Assembly (NCBI RefSeq): GCF_030125375.1
Contig: NZ_JASJUU010000003.1
Location: 14,247 to 78,246 of the forward strand
Length of the DNA: 64,000 nucleotides
Origin: Pseudoalteromonas umbrosa
GTDB lineage: Bacteria; Pseudomonadota; Gammaproteobacteria; Enterobacterales; Alteromonadaceae
Direction: 5' to 3'
Position 1 is the stretch's first letter. Every line of letters starts with the position of its first letter. The position numbers and the translations under genes were made by a program. This document shows positions 18,401 through 27,011 of the stretch, one piece after another. Under the pieces are notes generated by a model. The model ran no database searches, had not been told where the DNA came from, and saw nothing but the letters and a program-made list of their open reading frames with translations.

Positions 18401-18931
18401 TCCAGTCTCATCAGCGGATAACTCAAAACTCTGATCGCCAACAAATATAGTGAGGGCAGCATTGGGGATTGGCTCGTCAGTGACTAACCCAGTGATGGTT
18501 ACGGACTTTACTATTCTAGTGACGTTTAGGTTAAAGTCTGCACTTGTGGTTGCACCGTCATCATCCGCCACTGTAACTCGCAGTGTCATTGTTGAGTCTT
18601 CTGAAATATCCGGCGTGATAAATGTCACTGTATTGGTTGCGGAATTTGATAGCGTCGTCGAGGGACCGGCAACGATTTGCCATGAAAATGAATCAACAGT
18701 GCCATCGCTATCAGTTGCTTGCGCCGTGAGGGAGATTTCTTGCTTTTCTTGAATAGAGTTTTCACCACTAATAGTAACCGAGGGCGCGGCGTTTTGTGGC
18801 GTGCTAGGAGTTGATGGTGTAGAAGGCGTTGATGGTGAGCCACTATCAGAACCTCCTCCTCCACAGCCAGCAATACTAACACCTAGCACCCAAGTTAGTA
18901 TGAGGTGCATCCTTTTACGTGAATAAAACAT
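15476..18931 (-). CDS. giant surface lipoprotein with PKD-like domain and repeated beta modules
   Basis: 1151 residues. The ATG follows GCGGAGGAAA, a strong site, so the first Met is used. The signal peptide ends in VSIAGC (lipidated Cys23), then a Gly/Ser stretch and a (Thr-Pro-Ser)n spacer. Residues about 48-140 are a PKD/Ig-like domain (SVTISGENSIQEKQ ... ADDDGATTSADFNL); about 143-215 resemble a carboxypeptidase-regulatory or invasin-type beta domain. The rest is a chain of lipocalin-like beta units with a recurring motif of TFNQDxxG ... FTWS: LFFEATFNQDNTG (about 370), ASKVTFNQDGSG (about 510) and a divergent one near 1090 (STADFVSD ... RSFTWKV). Probably anchored in the outer membrane; ligand unknown. 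It is alone on its strand. Confidence 0.7.
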   Translation of the reverse strand: MFYSRKRMHLILTWVLGVSIAGCGGGGSDSGSPSTPSTPSTPSTPQNAAPSVTISGENSIQEKQEISLTAQATDSDGTVDSFSWQIVAGPSTTLSNSATNTVTFITPDISEDSTMTLRVTVADDDGATTSADFNLNVTRIVKSVTITGLVTDEPIPNAALTIFVGDQSFELSADETGTYNYQLDVDESMVDDLVRIRAKGGSAQSEVEFYSQLPSFSSIEVQAGDDGVLNKDDNFGVNITNVTTSEYALITREAGTPQSETSLNNALVGIDADEKLTLAALIKIVVDGEGDNAFSLPEGVNSTFELVSTPTAVTELTDTINDKNPSLIASTKNSIKEDSDLVDSGQSDLIGSFLIGSPKYFSSLFFEATFNQDNTGTFADYTSGNMTWSQDDKGKVTLTFGEGIRSKIYSCKNSENTYFACYYKFKSGAFTIYDENTSAKAISIEFMGDEYTADLDGNETLINSNVEMSYERSMIDKAKTITPTATNFSGVWYISELFNNSSDKFASKVTFNQDGSGSAQTLESTTRSFTWSLDENVLKITLSATDSLSAQTLTYWLTKNIDAGHQFWATTDITGDGEYRRRAGLLMPEQSITLESSDVLGRLNSYLGEDLSQNYFVDNYINGTTYSFLSKTSQTWQFSGRTLDIMDYRYGTLTNYTIVRQCPENTSPDMCRLNNHQKIEMIRRSGDTWYARQSYPILNGAESKFSTLTKFVKSSSTLDKFEYVWLNNRYMYFVQDMQVQTNHFTTQTNEDGIIKRTVTTNNMDTADYSISDGKLIIDQMGSVGITEIQSFDRDYLKVCAYVQGTNCDLGEVRNLYFDNNVASRNIYTLPASMQYAINGAWYQPSSPNFVIIIRDDTWVHMELKTDNDPQGFAGLEIGYVNWDEATGDLFVSKVVDTNGVYGFDDNLAHKATVNGNTMTLEVEGESPITFERLLDDNDPRVGGFVEYPLTTDRVWVSVFLPDNKFFEAEYDPANSDGPGINYGSYVYNNDTGLATLTFEVNQLNTDDASFFMYQAGPDVIHWKDMEEVGAVVRTKSNSDQPYFNGLKIHFERFALINGDTTHYIDFKGDSTADFVSDGQTRSFTWKVVLGQIHLTAITPSAGLQVEAYVITPTSILDDGWNVDVIKLEHPLDSTDNDSTDNHTRFSGSMRR

Positions 18932-19250
18932 GGTTTTTTCCTCCGCAACACACGATACAAACTGTGCAGGTTTTGAGAATATTTATTGGGTTCAATAAGC
19001 ATAGTCAACGTGCGGAATTCTTACAGGTTATTTAGTGAACTTGAGCTAAAAAGTATACTGTTTGCGGACAGGGGTATTGAATCATTTTACAAGCACGCGG
19101 AGTAAGCGTTCATTAGCATTGCAAACTTTTATAGTGATGTGATTGTAATTGACTTTAAGAACTGATTTGATTAGTTTTAAATTCAATATGTTATGTTATA
19201 AATAGCGATAAGCTATTTGATAAATATAAGAAATAAAAACAGGAACTTTG
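18932..19250. other. divergent promoter region
   Basis: About 320 bases separate the diverging lipoprotein and S66 peptidase genes. Both ribosome binding sites lie at its ends. No inverted repeat or clear promoter pair was recognised in between. Confidence 0.4.
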
Positions 19251-20291
19251 ATGTTGTACCCAGAGCCAATAAAACCCGGCAACAGAATTGCCATTACTGC
19301 TTTTTCTTCAGGTGTACCCAAAGCATGCCATACTCGATTAGACATTGTGTTAAATGATTTATCTAAACGCGGGTTCCACGTAGTAGAGGGGCAATGTTTG
19401 CGTGACAATCAACTACATGTGAGTGCATCTACTGAGCTGCGCGTGGCGGAACTTATGGCGTTTTTACTTGATGACAGTATTGATGTGATTATGGCTCCGT
19501 GGGGTGGTGAAGTGGCGATGGAACTATTACCGCATCTGGATTGGCAGCAATTGGAAAAAGCTAAGCCGAAATGGTTAATGGGGTTTTCTGATATTAGTAC
19601 GGTTTTGAGTGCTATCAGCTCTAAGCTTGGCTGGGCAACTTGCCACTGTACGAACTTGATGCAGTTAGCTTTGAATCAGACTGATGATTTAACTGCAAAT
19701 GTATTTACCCATTTGGCAACCTCAATAGGTTCAGAGTTTAAGCAGAACGCCGCAACACATTATGAGCCACAGTATGCGGATTATAGTCAAGAACCTAACG
19801 CCGTATTTCATTTAACAGAGCCAAGTTGTTGGAAAGTACTTAATACAAATCGCTTTAACGTTTCTGCTCTTGAGTTTTCAGGACGTTTAGTGGGCGGGTG
19901 TTTAGATACACATATGGTACTGTATGGCACAGACTATTTTGCACCCTATAACCGGTTGATAAATGAATTTGAGCCGGCGATTTATTACTTCGAAAATGGC
20001 GAGCTAACTGCAACACAGTATTTTCGTGCATTGCAAAGTTTAAAGCTCAAAGGTGCATTCAAACATGCCACTGGCATTTTAATCGGGCGTAATATTGCAG
20101 CAGAGGGTAAGCGGGGTGACGGCTATGATGACCTTATGGCGTTAAACCAAGCGCTAGGAGATCTTGAAATACCGGTTTTATATGATGTCGATATTAGCCA
20201 TCAAGCACCTAATTTGACTATTATTAACGGCGCAATGGCCAATGTTAAGCTCATTAAAGGCATGGGCGAGATAACTCAAAAGCTCATTTAA
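19251..20291 (+). CDS. S66 family peptidase (LD-carboxypeptidase / MccF-like)
   Basis: 346 residues from ATG 19251 (AGGA 6 bases upstream). The S66 fold is marked by KPGNRIAITAFSSG at the start, MAPWGGE, and the nucleophile elbow KWLMGFSDIS (Ser113). The other catalytic residues are probably Glu248 in YYFENGE and His317 in DISHQAPN. S66 enzymes remove the D-amino acid from murein tetrapeptides (LdcA) or cleave toxic aminoacyl nucleotides such as microcin C (MccF). GGCLDT and the spacing are closer to the MccF-like branch, but without a neighbour for microcin synthesis the substrate stays open. No signal peptide; cytoplasmic. Confidence 0.82.
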   Translation: MLYPEPIKPGNRIAITAFSSGVPKACHTRLDIVLNDLSKRGFHVVEGQCLRDNQLHVSASTELRVAELMAFLLDDSIDVIMAPWGGEVAMELLPHLDWQQLEKAKPKWLMGFSDISTVLSAISSKLGWATCHCTNLMQLALNQTDDLTANVFTHLATSIGSEFKQNAATHYEPQYADYSQEPNAVFHLTEPSCWKVLNTNRFNVSALEFSGRLVGGCLDTHMVLYGTDYFAPYNRLINEFEPAIYYFENGELTATQYFRALQSLKLKGAFKHATGILIGRNIAAEGKRGDGYDDLMALNQALGDLEIPVLYDVDISHQAPNLTIINGAMANVKLIKGMGEITQKLI

Positions 20292-20453
20292 TCATCATAT
20301 TTAAAGAGTATAGATAAAAATATATTAGCGATTTTTTTAGTCTTAATGCGCATATTGTTTATATGTCTCAAATGTGCGCTTTTTACCTCATGCCTTTTTA
20401 ATTTGTCATTTTAAAAAGATAAAATAACAAAAATTTTTATTTTGAGGTTTTGG

Positions 20454-21659
20454 ATGACCTATTCAAAAAAAATACTGGCTGTTATTTTATCACTATTTAT
20501 TTCTTTTAATACTTTAGCGCAAGAAAGCGAGCAAAGTGTTGTGCTATTTTCTCTTGATGGTTTTCGTTGGGATTATATTGAAAAGCACGATGCAAAAAAC
20601 ATTGCGATGATAGCTAAAAATGGCGTACGGGCAAGTCATATGCGTCCCGTTTATCCGACGAAAACATTTCCCAATCATATTTCAATCGTCACCGGTTTAT
20701 TGCCGTCAAATCACGGTATTATAGACAATTACTTTTGTGATAAGCGTCGTCAAGAATGTTACAAAATGGGCCAAGGTACCAAAGACAGTACTTGGCTCAG
20801 TGGGATACCGCTTTGGAACTTAGCTGAGATGCAGGGGGTCAAAGCAGCAACCTATTTTTGGCCAGAGTCTGGGGCGCGTTTTAATGGCAGAACACCCAGT
20901 TATTATATGCGTTACGCAAAAAAAGGCAGCTATCAAAAGCGCATAGACCAAATTATCGAATGGTTAAAGCTTGAAAAGTCACAAAGGCCAAGGTTTGTGG
21001 CTGGGTACTTTTCACTGGTTGATGATATGGGACATGATTTTGGCCCTGATGCAGCAGAAACTTATCAAGCTGTACAAGAGGTAGATAAGCTAATAGGGCA
21101 GTTGTGGAGTAGGCTTAAATCTGAGGTGGATCATGACGTAAATCTGGTGCTGGTATCTGATCATGGTATGGTGTCTGTTGACCCCGAAAAAACCATTATT
21201 TTAGAAAAGCTTGGATTCGATTTAGAACAATTTGACGTTAAAAATGGCGGCACTCGTACACACTTATACAAAAAACCAAATTCTGAAGTAGATATTGCGG
21301 GCTTAAAGTTGTCGTTGAGTGAGCAAAGTAAAGAGCGTTTTGAAGTGCTAAATAATACGGTTTTGGCGTCAAGGGGCGTCAAAATTGATGATACAACGGC
21401 AGACATCATCATTGAAGCATTTCCACCGTATGCATTTGGTACCCATGAGAAAATCGATTACGTTGGTGCGCACGGATACCCTTACTCAAAAGATTTGGCC
21501 GCGACCTTTGTTGCAATAGGACCTGCGTTTAAAAAAGGGGTTAAACTTCCAGAAGTCAATAATTTAGATATTTACCCCACCGTTGCCAGTATTTTAGGAT
21601 TGAAATTGATGTCCAAGGTGGATGGAGATGGAAAGACATTAGTGTCAGCACTGAAATAA
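20454..21659 (+). CDS. secreted type I phosphodiesterase / nucleotide pyrophosphatase (ENPP-like)
   Basis: 401 residues from ATG 20454, with GAGG 6 bases upstream. A signal peptide (residues 1-22, ending NTLAQ) targets the periplasm. The alkaline-phosphatase-superfamily core is clear: metal ligand Asp35 in SLDGFRWD, nucleophile Thr71 in YPTKTFPNHISIVTG, metal ligands in DDMGHDFGPD and VSDHGM, and the last His in VGAHGYPYS. The length and motifs are those of bacterial ENPP-type enzymes, which cleave nucleotide pyrophosphate or phosphodiester bonds with two Zn ions. The preceding S66 gene is 162 bases away, so cotranscription is uncertain. Confidence 0.88.
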   Translation: MTYSKKILAVILSLFISFNTLAQESEQSVVLFSLDGFRWDYIEKHDAKNIAMIAKNGVRASHMRPVYPTKTFPNHISIVTGLLPSNHGIIDNYFCDKRRQECYKMGQGTKDSTWLSGIPLWNLAEMQGVKAATYFWPESGARFNGRTPSYYMRYAKKGSYQKRIDQIIEWLKLEKSQRPRFVAGYFSLVDDMGHDFGPDAAETYQAVQEVDKLIGQLWSRLKSEVDHDVNLVLVSDHGMVSVDPEKTIILEKLGFDLEQFDVKNGGTRTHLYKKPNSEVDIAGLKLSLSEQSKERFEVLNNTVLASRGVKIDDTTADIIIEAFPPYAFGTHEKIDYVGAHGYPYSKDLAATFVAIGPAFKKGVKLPEVNNLDIYPTVASILGLKLMSKVDGDGKTLVSALK

Positions 21660-21779
21660 GCTTTTTATCAACCGTAAACGTATATAACACGTCGATAATT
21701 TATATGCGTGTAGCGGGTTTTTGTAACATGAGTATTACACTCTAAAACCATAATTAGATTATCGTCCGTTAGATTAGTG

Positions 21780-21810
21780 AGTTTGTCGCAATTTGCGCGT
21801 TGGACAAACT
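21780..21810. promoter_or_regulatory. inverted repeat upstream of the RND operon (possible operator)
   Basis: AGTTTGTC (21780-21787) and GACAAACT (21803-21810), a perfect 8-bp dyad with a 15-base spacer, 48 bases before the adaptor start. Such dyads are typical for TetR or MarR operators of pumps, but no regulator gene is adjacent. Confidence 0.35.
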
Positions 21811-21857
21811 TATTCAGTGTATCTTGTTTAAAAACAATTATCATTTGAGGTGTAAAA

Positions 21858-22937
21858 ATGCGTTGTATGCCTGCGTTTGTATCCGTTGTTGCTATGTCCG
21901 TATTTGCGGCGTGGTCAGCACCAACTTGGAGCGCGCCAGTAGAAGTCGCGGTTTTTCAAGCCAAGGATCTTCAATATAAAAATAAATTAGCGTTGAGTGG
22001 TACTGTTGAGGCATCCCAAAATGCAACCCTTGCTAGCCTAGAAGCAGGCGTAGTAAATGAATTAATGGTGGAAGTGGGTGATGTAGTTAAACGTGGTCAG
22101 GCGTTACTGCGACTTGACCCAACTTTAGCGAAACTCGAGTTGGAACAAAGTGAAGCGTCTGTGTCGGCTGCACATGTTGCATTATTGGAGGCAAAACGAC
22201 AGCTAGAAGAAGTTGAATCGCTGTCTAAAAAACAGTTTGTTGCGCCAACCTTATTGGCTGAGCGACGTGCTAGTGTGGCTGCCGCCAAAGCTGAGCTTGC
22301 AAAAACGAAAGCAAACTTGGCTGTTAACAAAGAGACATTGAGAAGACAAACGCTGTTCGCGCCATTCGAGGGCGTAGTGATGAAGCGTAATGTGGATTTA
22401 GGTGAGTGGGTAACCACTCAGACACATACTTTTACCTTAGTATCCGCAGAGGATTTAAGGCTTAACGTCGCTGTGCCGCAAGAGTACATCAGCGCCTTTT
22501 CAAACAATCAAATTCAATCGCTTAATATTATCCCCGACCACGATCAAAGTAAGCTGGTTAAAGGTCAAGTTCAGGCGGTTGTCCCTGTGATTAATGCTGG
22601 GACCCGTAGCTTTGTGGTACATATAGCTGTGCCACCACAAGCTGGGTTTGTCGCAGGTATGTCTGCGCAAGCTGAATTTGAATTACCTAATACCGGCACT
22701 CAGGCTGTTTGGGTGCCAAAGTCGGCCCTTAAATATCATCCAGATGGTGCACTGAGTGTATTTGTTGATAAACAAGGTCGGGCGCAAAGGCATACGGTAA
22801 GAATATTAGAGCAACGTGGTGAGCAAGTGCTGATCTCTGTCGTATCAGGAAACAGCAGTGTATTAACCTCACCCATTATTACAACAGCTGTGCAGCTGCT
22901 TAAAAATGGCAGTGAAATTTCTGTGAATAAGGGTTAG
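21858..22937 (+). CDS. RND efflux periplasmic adaptor (membrane fusion protein)
   Basis: 359 residues with GAGGTG before the ATG. A signal peptide ends near WSAPTWSA (residue about 26). There is no lipobox, so the protein is a soluble periplasmic adaptor. The split lipoyl/barrel-sandwich halves (ATLASLEAGVVNELMVEVGDVVKRGQALLRLD and LFAPFEGVVMKRNVDLGEWV) flank an alpha-hairpin (residues about 85-165); a beta-barrel and membrane-proximal domain follow. It would link the inner membrane pump encoded 5 bases downstream to an outer membrane TolC-type channel, which is not in this window. Confidence 0.92.
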   Translation: MRCMPAFVSVVAMSVFAAWSAPTWSAPVEVAVFQAKDLQYKNKLALSGTVEASQNATLASLEAGVVNELMVEVGDVVKRGQALLRLDPTLAKLELEQSEASVSAAHVALLEAKRQLEEVESLSKKQFVAPTLLAERRASVAAAKAELAKTKANLAVNKETLRRQTLFAPFEGVVMKRNVDLGEWVTTQTHTFTLVSAEDLRLNVAVPQEYISAFSNNQIQSLNIIPDHDQSKLVKGQVQAVVPVINAGTRSFVVHIAVPPQAGFVAGMSAQAEFELPNTGTQAVWVPKSALKYHPDGALSVFVDKQGRAQRHTVRILEQRGEQVLISVVSGNSSVLTSPIITTAVQLLKNGSEISVNKG

Positions 22938-22942
22938 TCGAT

Positions 22943-25900
22943 ATGATTGAAAGCGCCGTAAAGCGTGGCACATTGGTTGCCGTCATCTCTTTAATCATAT
23001 GTATTCTGGGTTTGGTAACCGCGCTTAAAATTCCTGTACAGATGATCCCTGATCTAGAAGTTCGAACCATTACAGTTCAGACTGGTTGGCCAGGTGCTAC
23101 ACCTCAAGATGTTGAAAAAGAAATCCTTGTAGAGCAGGAGAGATACTTAAGAAGCCTGTCTAACTTAAAGCGTATGGTGTCTTATTCGCAAATGGGCTCG
23201 GCAAGAATACAGCTTGAATTTCCATTTGGTGTTGATGTTAACGATGCGCTAATTAGAGTCAATAATGCTTTGAGCCAGGTACCTGGCTATCCCGAAAACG
23301 TAGATCAACCACGACTTTATTCTAGCTCGTTCTCTTCTAACGCATTCATGCATTTTGTACTCAAACCACAGACAGGTAACCCACTTGATCTTGACGTAGA
23401 TATGTTGCGTGATTTTGCAGAAGACTTCGTCAGACCTAGAATGGAAAGTGTGCAAGGCGTCTCTGAAGTGGGCGTGGGAGGCGGCGCTGCAAGACAGATC
23501 CAGATTAATGTTGATCCAAGCAGGTTAGCACAGCGTGGCTTGAGTGTGACTGATTTAAGAAGCGCAATTCGAGCGCGCAACCGCGATGCTTCAGCGGGCG
23601 ATATTGAAAGCGGCCCGAGCCGATATTTGTTGCGTATGGTGGGTCGTTTTGAGCAGCTCAATGAACTTGAAGATTTAATCATCTCAGAGCAAGGAGGGAT
23701 CACCACTAAGCTTAAAGATGTGGCGGTTATTTCACTCGATCACTTTGAACTTCGTGGCATTTCCTATTCTGACGGTGAGCGTACGCTTAGGTTATCTGTA
23801 CGTCGTGAAAGCGGCTCAAATGTGATTGATATCAAACAACAGATGTTACCTGTGATTGAGCAAATTAATCAGGAGCTGTTGGCGCAAAATGGTCTAGAAC
23901 TTATCTTGATGAGTGACGATGTTCAATACGTTGAAAGCTCACTTAAAAATGTATGGACTAACCTAGCTTTGGGTGCATTGCTTGCGACCTTGGTGATGTT
24001 TTTATTCCTGCGTTCAGGGCGGGCTACTTTGGTCGGTGTGATTGGTATTCCTATCTGTACTGTTGCAGCATTTCTTGGTTTAACCTTGTTCGATCGTACT
24101 ATCAATGTGATCTCATTGGCAGGTGTGGCATTTGCAATTGGCATGACGGTAGATAACACCATTGTGGTACTCGAAGCCATAGTACAAGCGAATAAACGAG
24201 GTACTAGTAAGTTACATGCGGCCATTAAAGGGGTTAAAGAAGTTTGGCCTGCGGTACTGGCCTCCACTGCGACTACTGTACTGGTGTTTGCACCGATTTT
24301 ATTTGTGGAGCAAGAAGCTGGGCAGCTTTACTCAGATATTGCCATAGCGGTGTCTTCAGCGATTATCGCTTCAATGTTAGTGGCTATTTTCATTGTTCCG
24401 ACGACACTTGCTAACTTACCTAATCGTAAAGAGGAAATGAAAACGGTTACCTTATCAAAGCGCTGGTTGGCTTTGGTGTCGTTTTGTGTTGCATCTAAAG
24501 CGCGCGCGACCGGTATTACCGTTGGCTTCGTTGTTATCATTTTAGGTGCGGCTTATGCCTTGATGCCAGCAGCTGAATATTTGCCGGAAGGTGAAGAGCC
24601 AAAAGCGTTTTCTATGATGATTGCGCCGCCTAGCTACAACCTATCTGAAATGAAAGAGATAGGTGATGAGTTGAGAGTGTATTTTAACGGTCATATCAAC
24701 GCGCCGAGTGACGCATTTGATAACGGCGAAACGGACATGCCGCCATTGGCATATTACTCTATGTCTGTGTCAATTGGCCGTATATGGTTTTTAAGTGCAC
24801 CTACCGACCCTGACAATATCCAAGCGATGATGGATGCTATTACAGCTAAGTTTAGAAGCTATGACAATATGCGTGCGTTCTCGGCAAGAGGCTCGATTAT
24901 CTCTAGTAATGATGGTGGTACACGAGCAGTTGCGGTAGATATCGCGGGCAGTAATTTGACCGACTTATACCGTGCAGCCGAAGCTGTTTACGAGCAGGCT
25001 CAAGTTACGTTTGATAACCCTCAAATTAACTCAGATCCACGGGCACTAAGCTTGGATCAGCCTTTGATTGAGATTAAACCGAAATGGCAAAGACTGGCTG
25101 AGCTTGGTATAAGCCCCAATGAATTTGGCTACACGATTTCATCACTCAGTGATGGTGCTTATGTTGATGAGTTTATTTTGAATGATGACAAAATAGATAT
25201 GTTTATCTTTAGCCATCAAAAAGAGCAGCAGACCATTGAGCAATTAGCGACGTCCCCAATTGTGACACCATCGGGTGATGTACTGCCTTTAAGCGCGTTA
25301 GCTGATTTGGTTGAGAGTAAAAACAGTGATAGTTTGCGTCGAGTAGACGGCAAAAGAACCGTGACTGTTTATATTATTCCGCCAAGAGATGTGGCATTGG
25401 AAACCGCTGAAGAAATAGTCCGTACCGAGTTACTGCCTGCGTTATGGCAGCAAGGCAAAATTGCCCAGGGGACTAAGCTGTCTATCAGTGGTGCAGCGGA
25501 TCAGCTAGAAGCAACTCAAGCATCGCTATCGAGTAACTTTGTTGTTGCACTGGTACTGAGCTACTTACTGCTGGTGGCTATTTTCACACACTGGCGCTAC
25601 CCGTTGTTTATTCTGGCAACCGTGCCGCTAGGCATGGCTGGCGGCTTACTAGGTTTGATCTCGGTTAACGGCGTCAATGCGCTATTAGCTAACTTTGGTA
25701 TGACGCCATTCCATCAACCTTTTGACATGATCACTATGTTGGGTTTCTTGATTTTATTAGGTACGGTGGTAAACAACCCAATCTTAATTGTTGATCAAAC
25801 CCGTAAGTTGATTGTTGACCAAGGGATGGAGGTTGTCACGGCAGTTAAACAAGCCGTAGCGACGCGATTAAAGCCAATTTTGATGTCGACAGCGACCACA

Positions 25901-26065
25901 TTATTTGGTCTTGCACCACTGGTCTTTATTCCAGGTGATGGCACAGAGTTATACCGCGGTGTAGGTATCATTGTACTGTGCGGTATTGTGTTCTCGATGT
26001 TGCTTAGTTTAACTTTCTTACCAGCTCTGTTGGTCAGTGTGCTAAGTAATAAGCGAGTAAGGTAG
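22943..26065 (+). CDS. RND efflux permease (AcrB/HAE1 type)
   Basis: 1040 residues, full length for the family. It starts with the usual first helix (residues about 10-30) and periplasmic porter domain (IPVQMIPDLEVRTITVQTGWPGATPQDVEKEI). It keeps the transmembrane-4 proton-relay motif as GMTVDNTIVVLEA: the first Asp of the AcrB Asp-Asp pair is kept and the second is Asn, as in several other RND subfamilies. A second helical bundle ends the protein (GTVVNNPILIVDQTRK). It forms a tripartite, proton-driven exporter with the adaptor encoded just before, within one operon. The substrate range cannot be deduced. Confidence 0.93.
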   Translation: MIESAVKRGTLVAVISLIICILGLVTALKIPVQMIPDLEVRTITVQTGWPGATPQDVEKEILVEQERYLRSLSNLKRMVSYSQMGSARIQLEFPFGVDVNDALIRVNNALSQVPGYPENVDQPRLYSSSFSSNAFMHFVLKPQTGNPLDLDVDMLRDFAEDFVRPRMESVQGVSEVGVGGGAARQIQINVDPSRLAQRGLSVTDLRSAIRARNRDASAGDIESGPSRYLLRMVGRFEQLNELEDLIISEQGGITTKLKDVAVISLDHFELRGISYSDGERTLRLSVRRESGSNVIDIKQQMLPVIEQINQELLAQNGLELILMSDDVQYVESSLKNVWTNLALGALLATLVMFLFLRSGRATLVGVIGIPICTVAAFLGLTLFDRTINVISLAGVAFAIGMTVDNTIVVLEAIVQANKRGTSKLHAAIKGVKEVWPAVLASTATTVLVFAPILFVEQEAGQLYSDIAIAVSSAIIASMLVAIFIVPTTLANLPNRKEEMKTVTLSKRWLALVSFCVASKARATGITVGFVVIILGAAYALMPAAEYLPEGEEPKAFSMMIAPPSYNLSEMKEIGDELRVYFNGHINAPSDAFDNGETDMPPLAYYSMSVSIGRIWFLSAPTDPDNIQAMMDAITAKFRSYDNMRAFSARGSIISSNDGGTRAVAVDIAGSNLTDLYRAAEAVYEQAQVTFDNPQINSDPRALSLDQPLIEIKPKWQRLAELGISPNEFGYTISSLSDGAYVDEFILNDDKIDMFIFSHQKEQQTIEQLATSPIVTPSGDVLPLSALADLVESKNSDSLRRVDGKRTVTVYIIPPRDVALETAEEIVRTELLPALWQQGKIAQGTKLSISGAADQLEATQASLSSNFVVALVLSYLLLVAIFTHWRYPLFILATVPLGMAGGLLGLISVNGVNALLANFGMTPFHQPFDMITMLGFLILLGTVVNNPILIVDQTRKLIVDQGMEVVTAVKQAVATRLKPILMSTATTLFGLAPLVFIPGDGTELYRGVGIIVLCGIVFSMLLSLTFLPALLVSVLSNKRVR

Positions 26066-26071
26066 TGATAC

Positions 26072-26097
26072 AAAAAGGAGCTTCGGCTCCTTTTTTA
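26072..26097 (+). terminator. terminator of the RND operon
   Basis: AAAAAGGAGC, loop TTCG, GCTCCTTTTTT: a 9-10 bp stem capped by a stable UUCG tetraloop and a T run. It could also serve the convergent minus-strand gene. Confidence 0.92.
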
Positions 26098-26122
26098 ATG
26101 AGAGTACAATCCCCTAGTCTTG

Positions 26123-26911
26123 CTAAGTATTTCCATCATTGGCCTCAGATTGCTTTACTGCTTCAAGATAGCGACTTTCAATAAATTTGTTTTCTTTGGT
26201 TAGGTGCTTAATTTTTTGCTTGGCTTGTTGTAATTCAGCTTCGAGTGCTTTGGAATTTGTGTCACCCGACGGCTCTGGCAAATCTACTGATAGCTGATCA
26301 ATAAGCTGGTTTTGTTCAGCTATTTGTCGTTCATATTGTTGTACCAAGGCTTGAATTTCTTGCTCATTCGGAGTTTGTTCACTGACTTGTGCTGAATTCA
26401 CCTGCGTTTTTAATTGTTCGATTTCCTTTTGTAAATCGGTGTTTTCTTGTTTGAGGCTCCCCACCGATTGAAATTGATCTTCTAACTTTGTTTTTGCATA
26501 TTTGAGCTTTTTACCACTGATATCCAAATCTCCTTTGAGTCGTTTAATCAGCTTTTGAGAACGCGATAATTTTTTATTGAGTTCATTGATTGATGCCTGC
26601 TCTTCTTTGGTGATGTGGTCTGCAGTTGAGGCACGGATCTGGGCTAGCTGGTTTTCAAGGTTAGCTTGCACATGAAGAAGTTCAGTGATGGTTTGTTCAT
26701 GTTGGTTATTAAATTGTGTTGCCCGCTCTACCGAGTCTTTACATAAAGCGACTACTTCATTTGACTCGGGGCTGTTTGCTTGATTCCCCATGAATACGCC
26801 TGCGAATTTTCTAAACTCTCTTAATATCATTAACAGAATATAAAACCATGCCGCTAAAATAAGCAGGCCGAAATTTAAGGCAATATATTGGTAAACTTCT
26901 ATCGGCAGCAT
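26123..26911 (-). CDS. membrane-anchored coiled-coil protein
   Basis: 262 residues. One N-terminal transmembrane segment (about 9-30) is followed by an almost continuous coiled coil from about 60 to 255, rich in Gln, Glu, Lys and Leu (SRSQKLIKRLKGDLDISGKK, QKEIEQLKTQ, ELQQAKQKIKHLTKENKFI). No enzymatic domain. The layout suits a structural or scaffold protein at the inner membrane facing the cytoplasm. It diverges from a response-regulator gene 100 bases away, so the two may be co-regulated. Confidence 0.6.
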   Translation of the reverse strand: MLPIEVYQYIALNFGLLILAAWFYILLMILREFRKFAGVFMGNQANSPESNEVVALCKDSVERATQFNNQHEQTITELLHVQANLENQLAQIRASTADHITKEEQASINELNKKLSRSQKLIKRLKGDLDISGKKLKYAKTKLEDQFQSVGSLKQENTDLQKEIEQLKTQVNSAQVSEQTPNEQEIQALVQQYERQIAEQNQLIDQLSVDLPEPSGDTNSKALEAELQQAKQKIKHLTKENKFIESRYLEAVKQSEANDGNT

Positions 26912-27011
26912 GTCGGCTTTTCATCGCATCATTGATTATCAATAGGATAAGTTTAGTTTTACTGCAAAATTCTGCCTATACTGAATATGAAAATTTAATA
27001 TTGAGGTAAAA

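Noticed and set aside
16205..18882. Several long plus- and minus-strand frames inside the giant lipoprotein gene
   Set aside because: They are antisense or shifted shadows of a single 1151-codon frame with strong start and signal peptide.
22943..26065. Loss of the proton-relay Asp pair in the RND pump
   Set aside because: One Asp is kept and the Asp-Asn form occurs in other RND subfamilies, so it is not evidence of an inactive pump.
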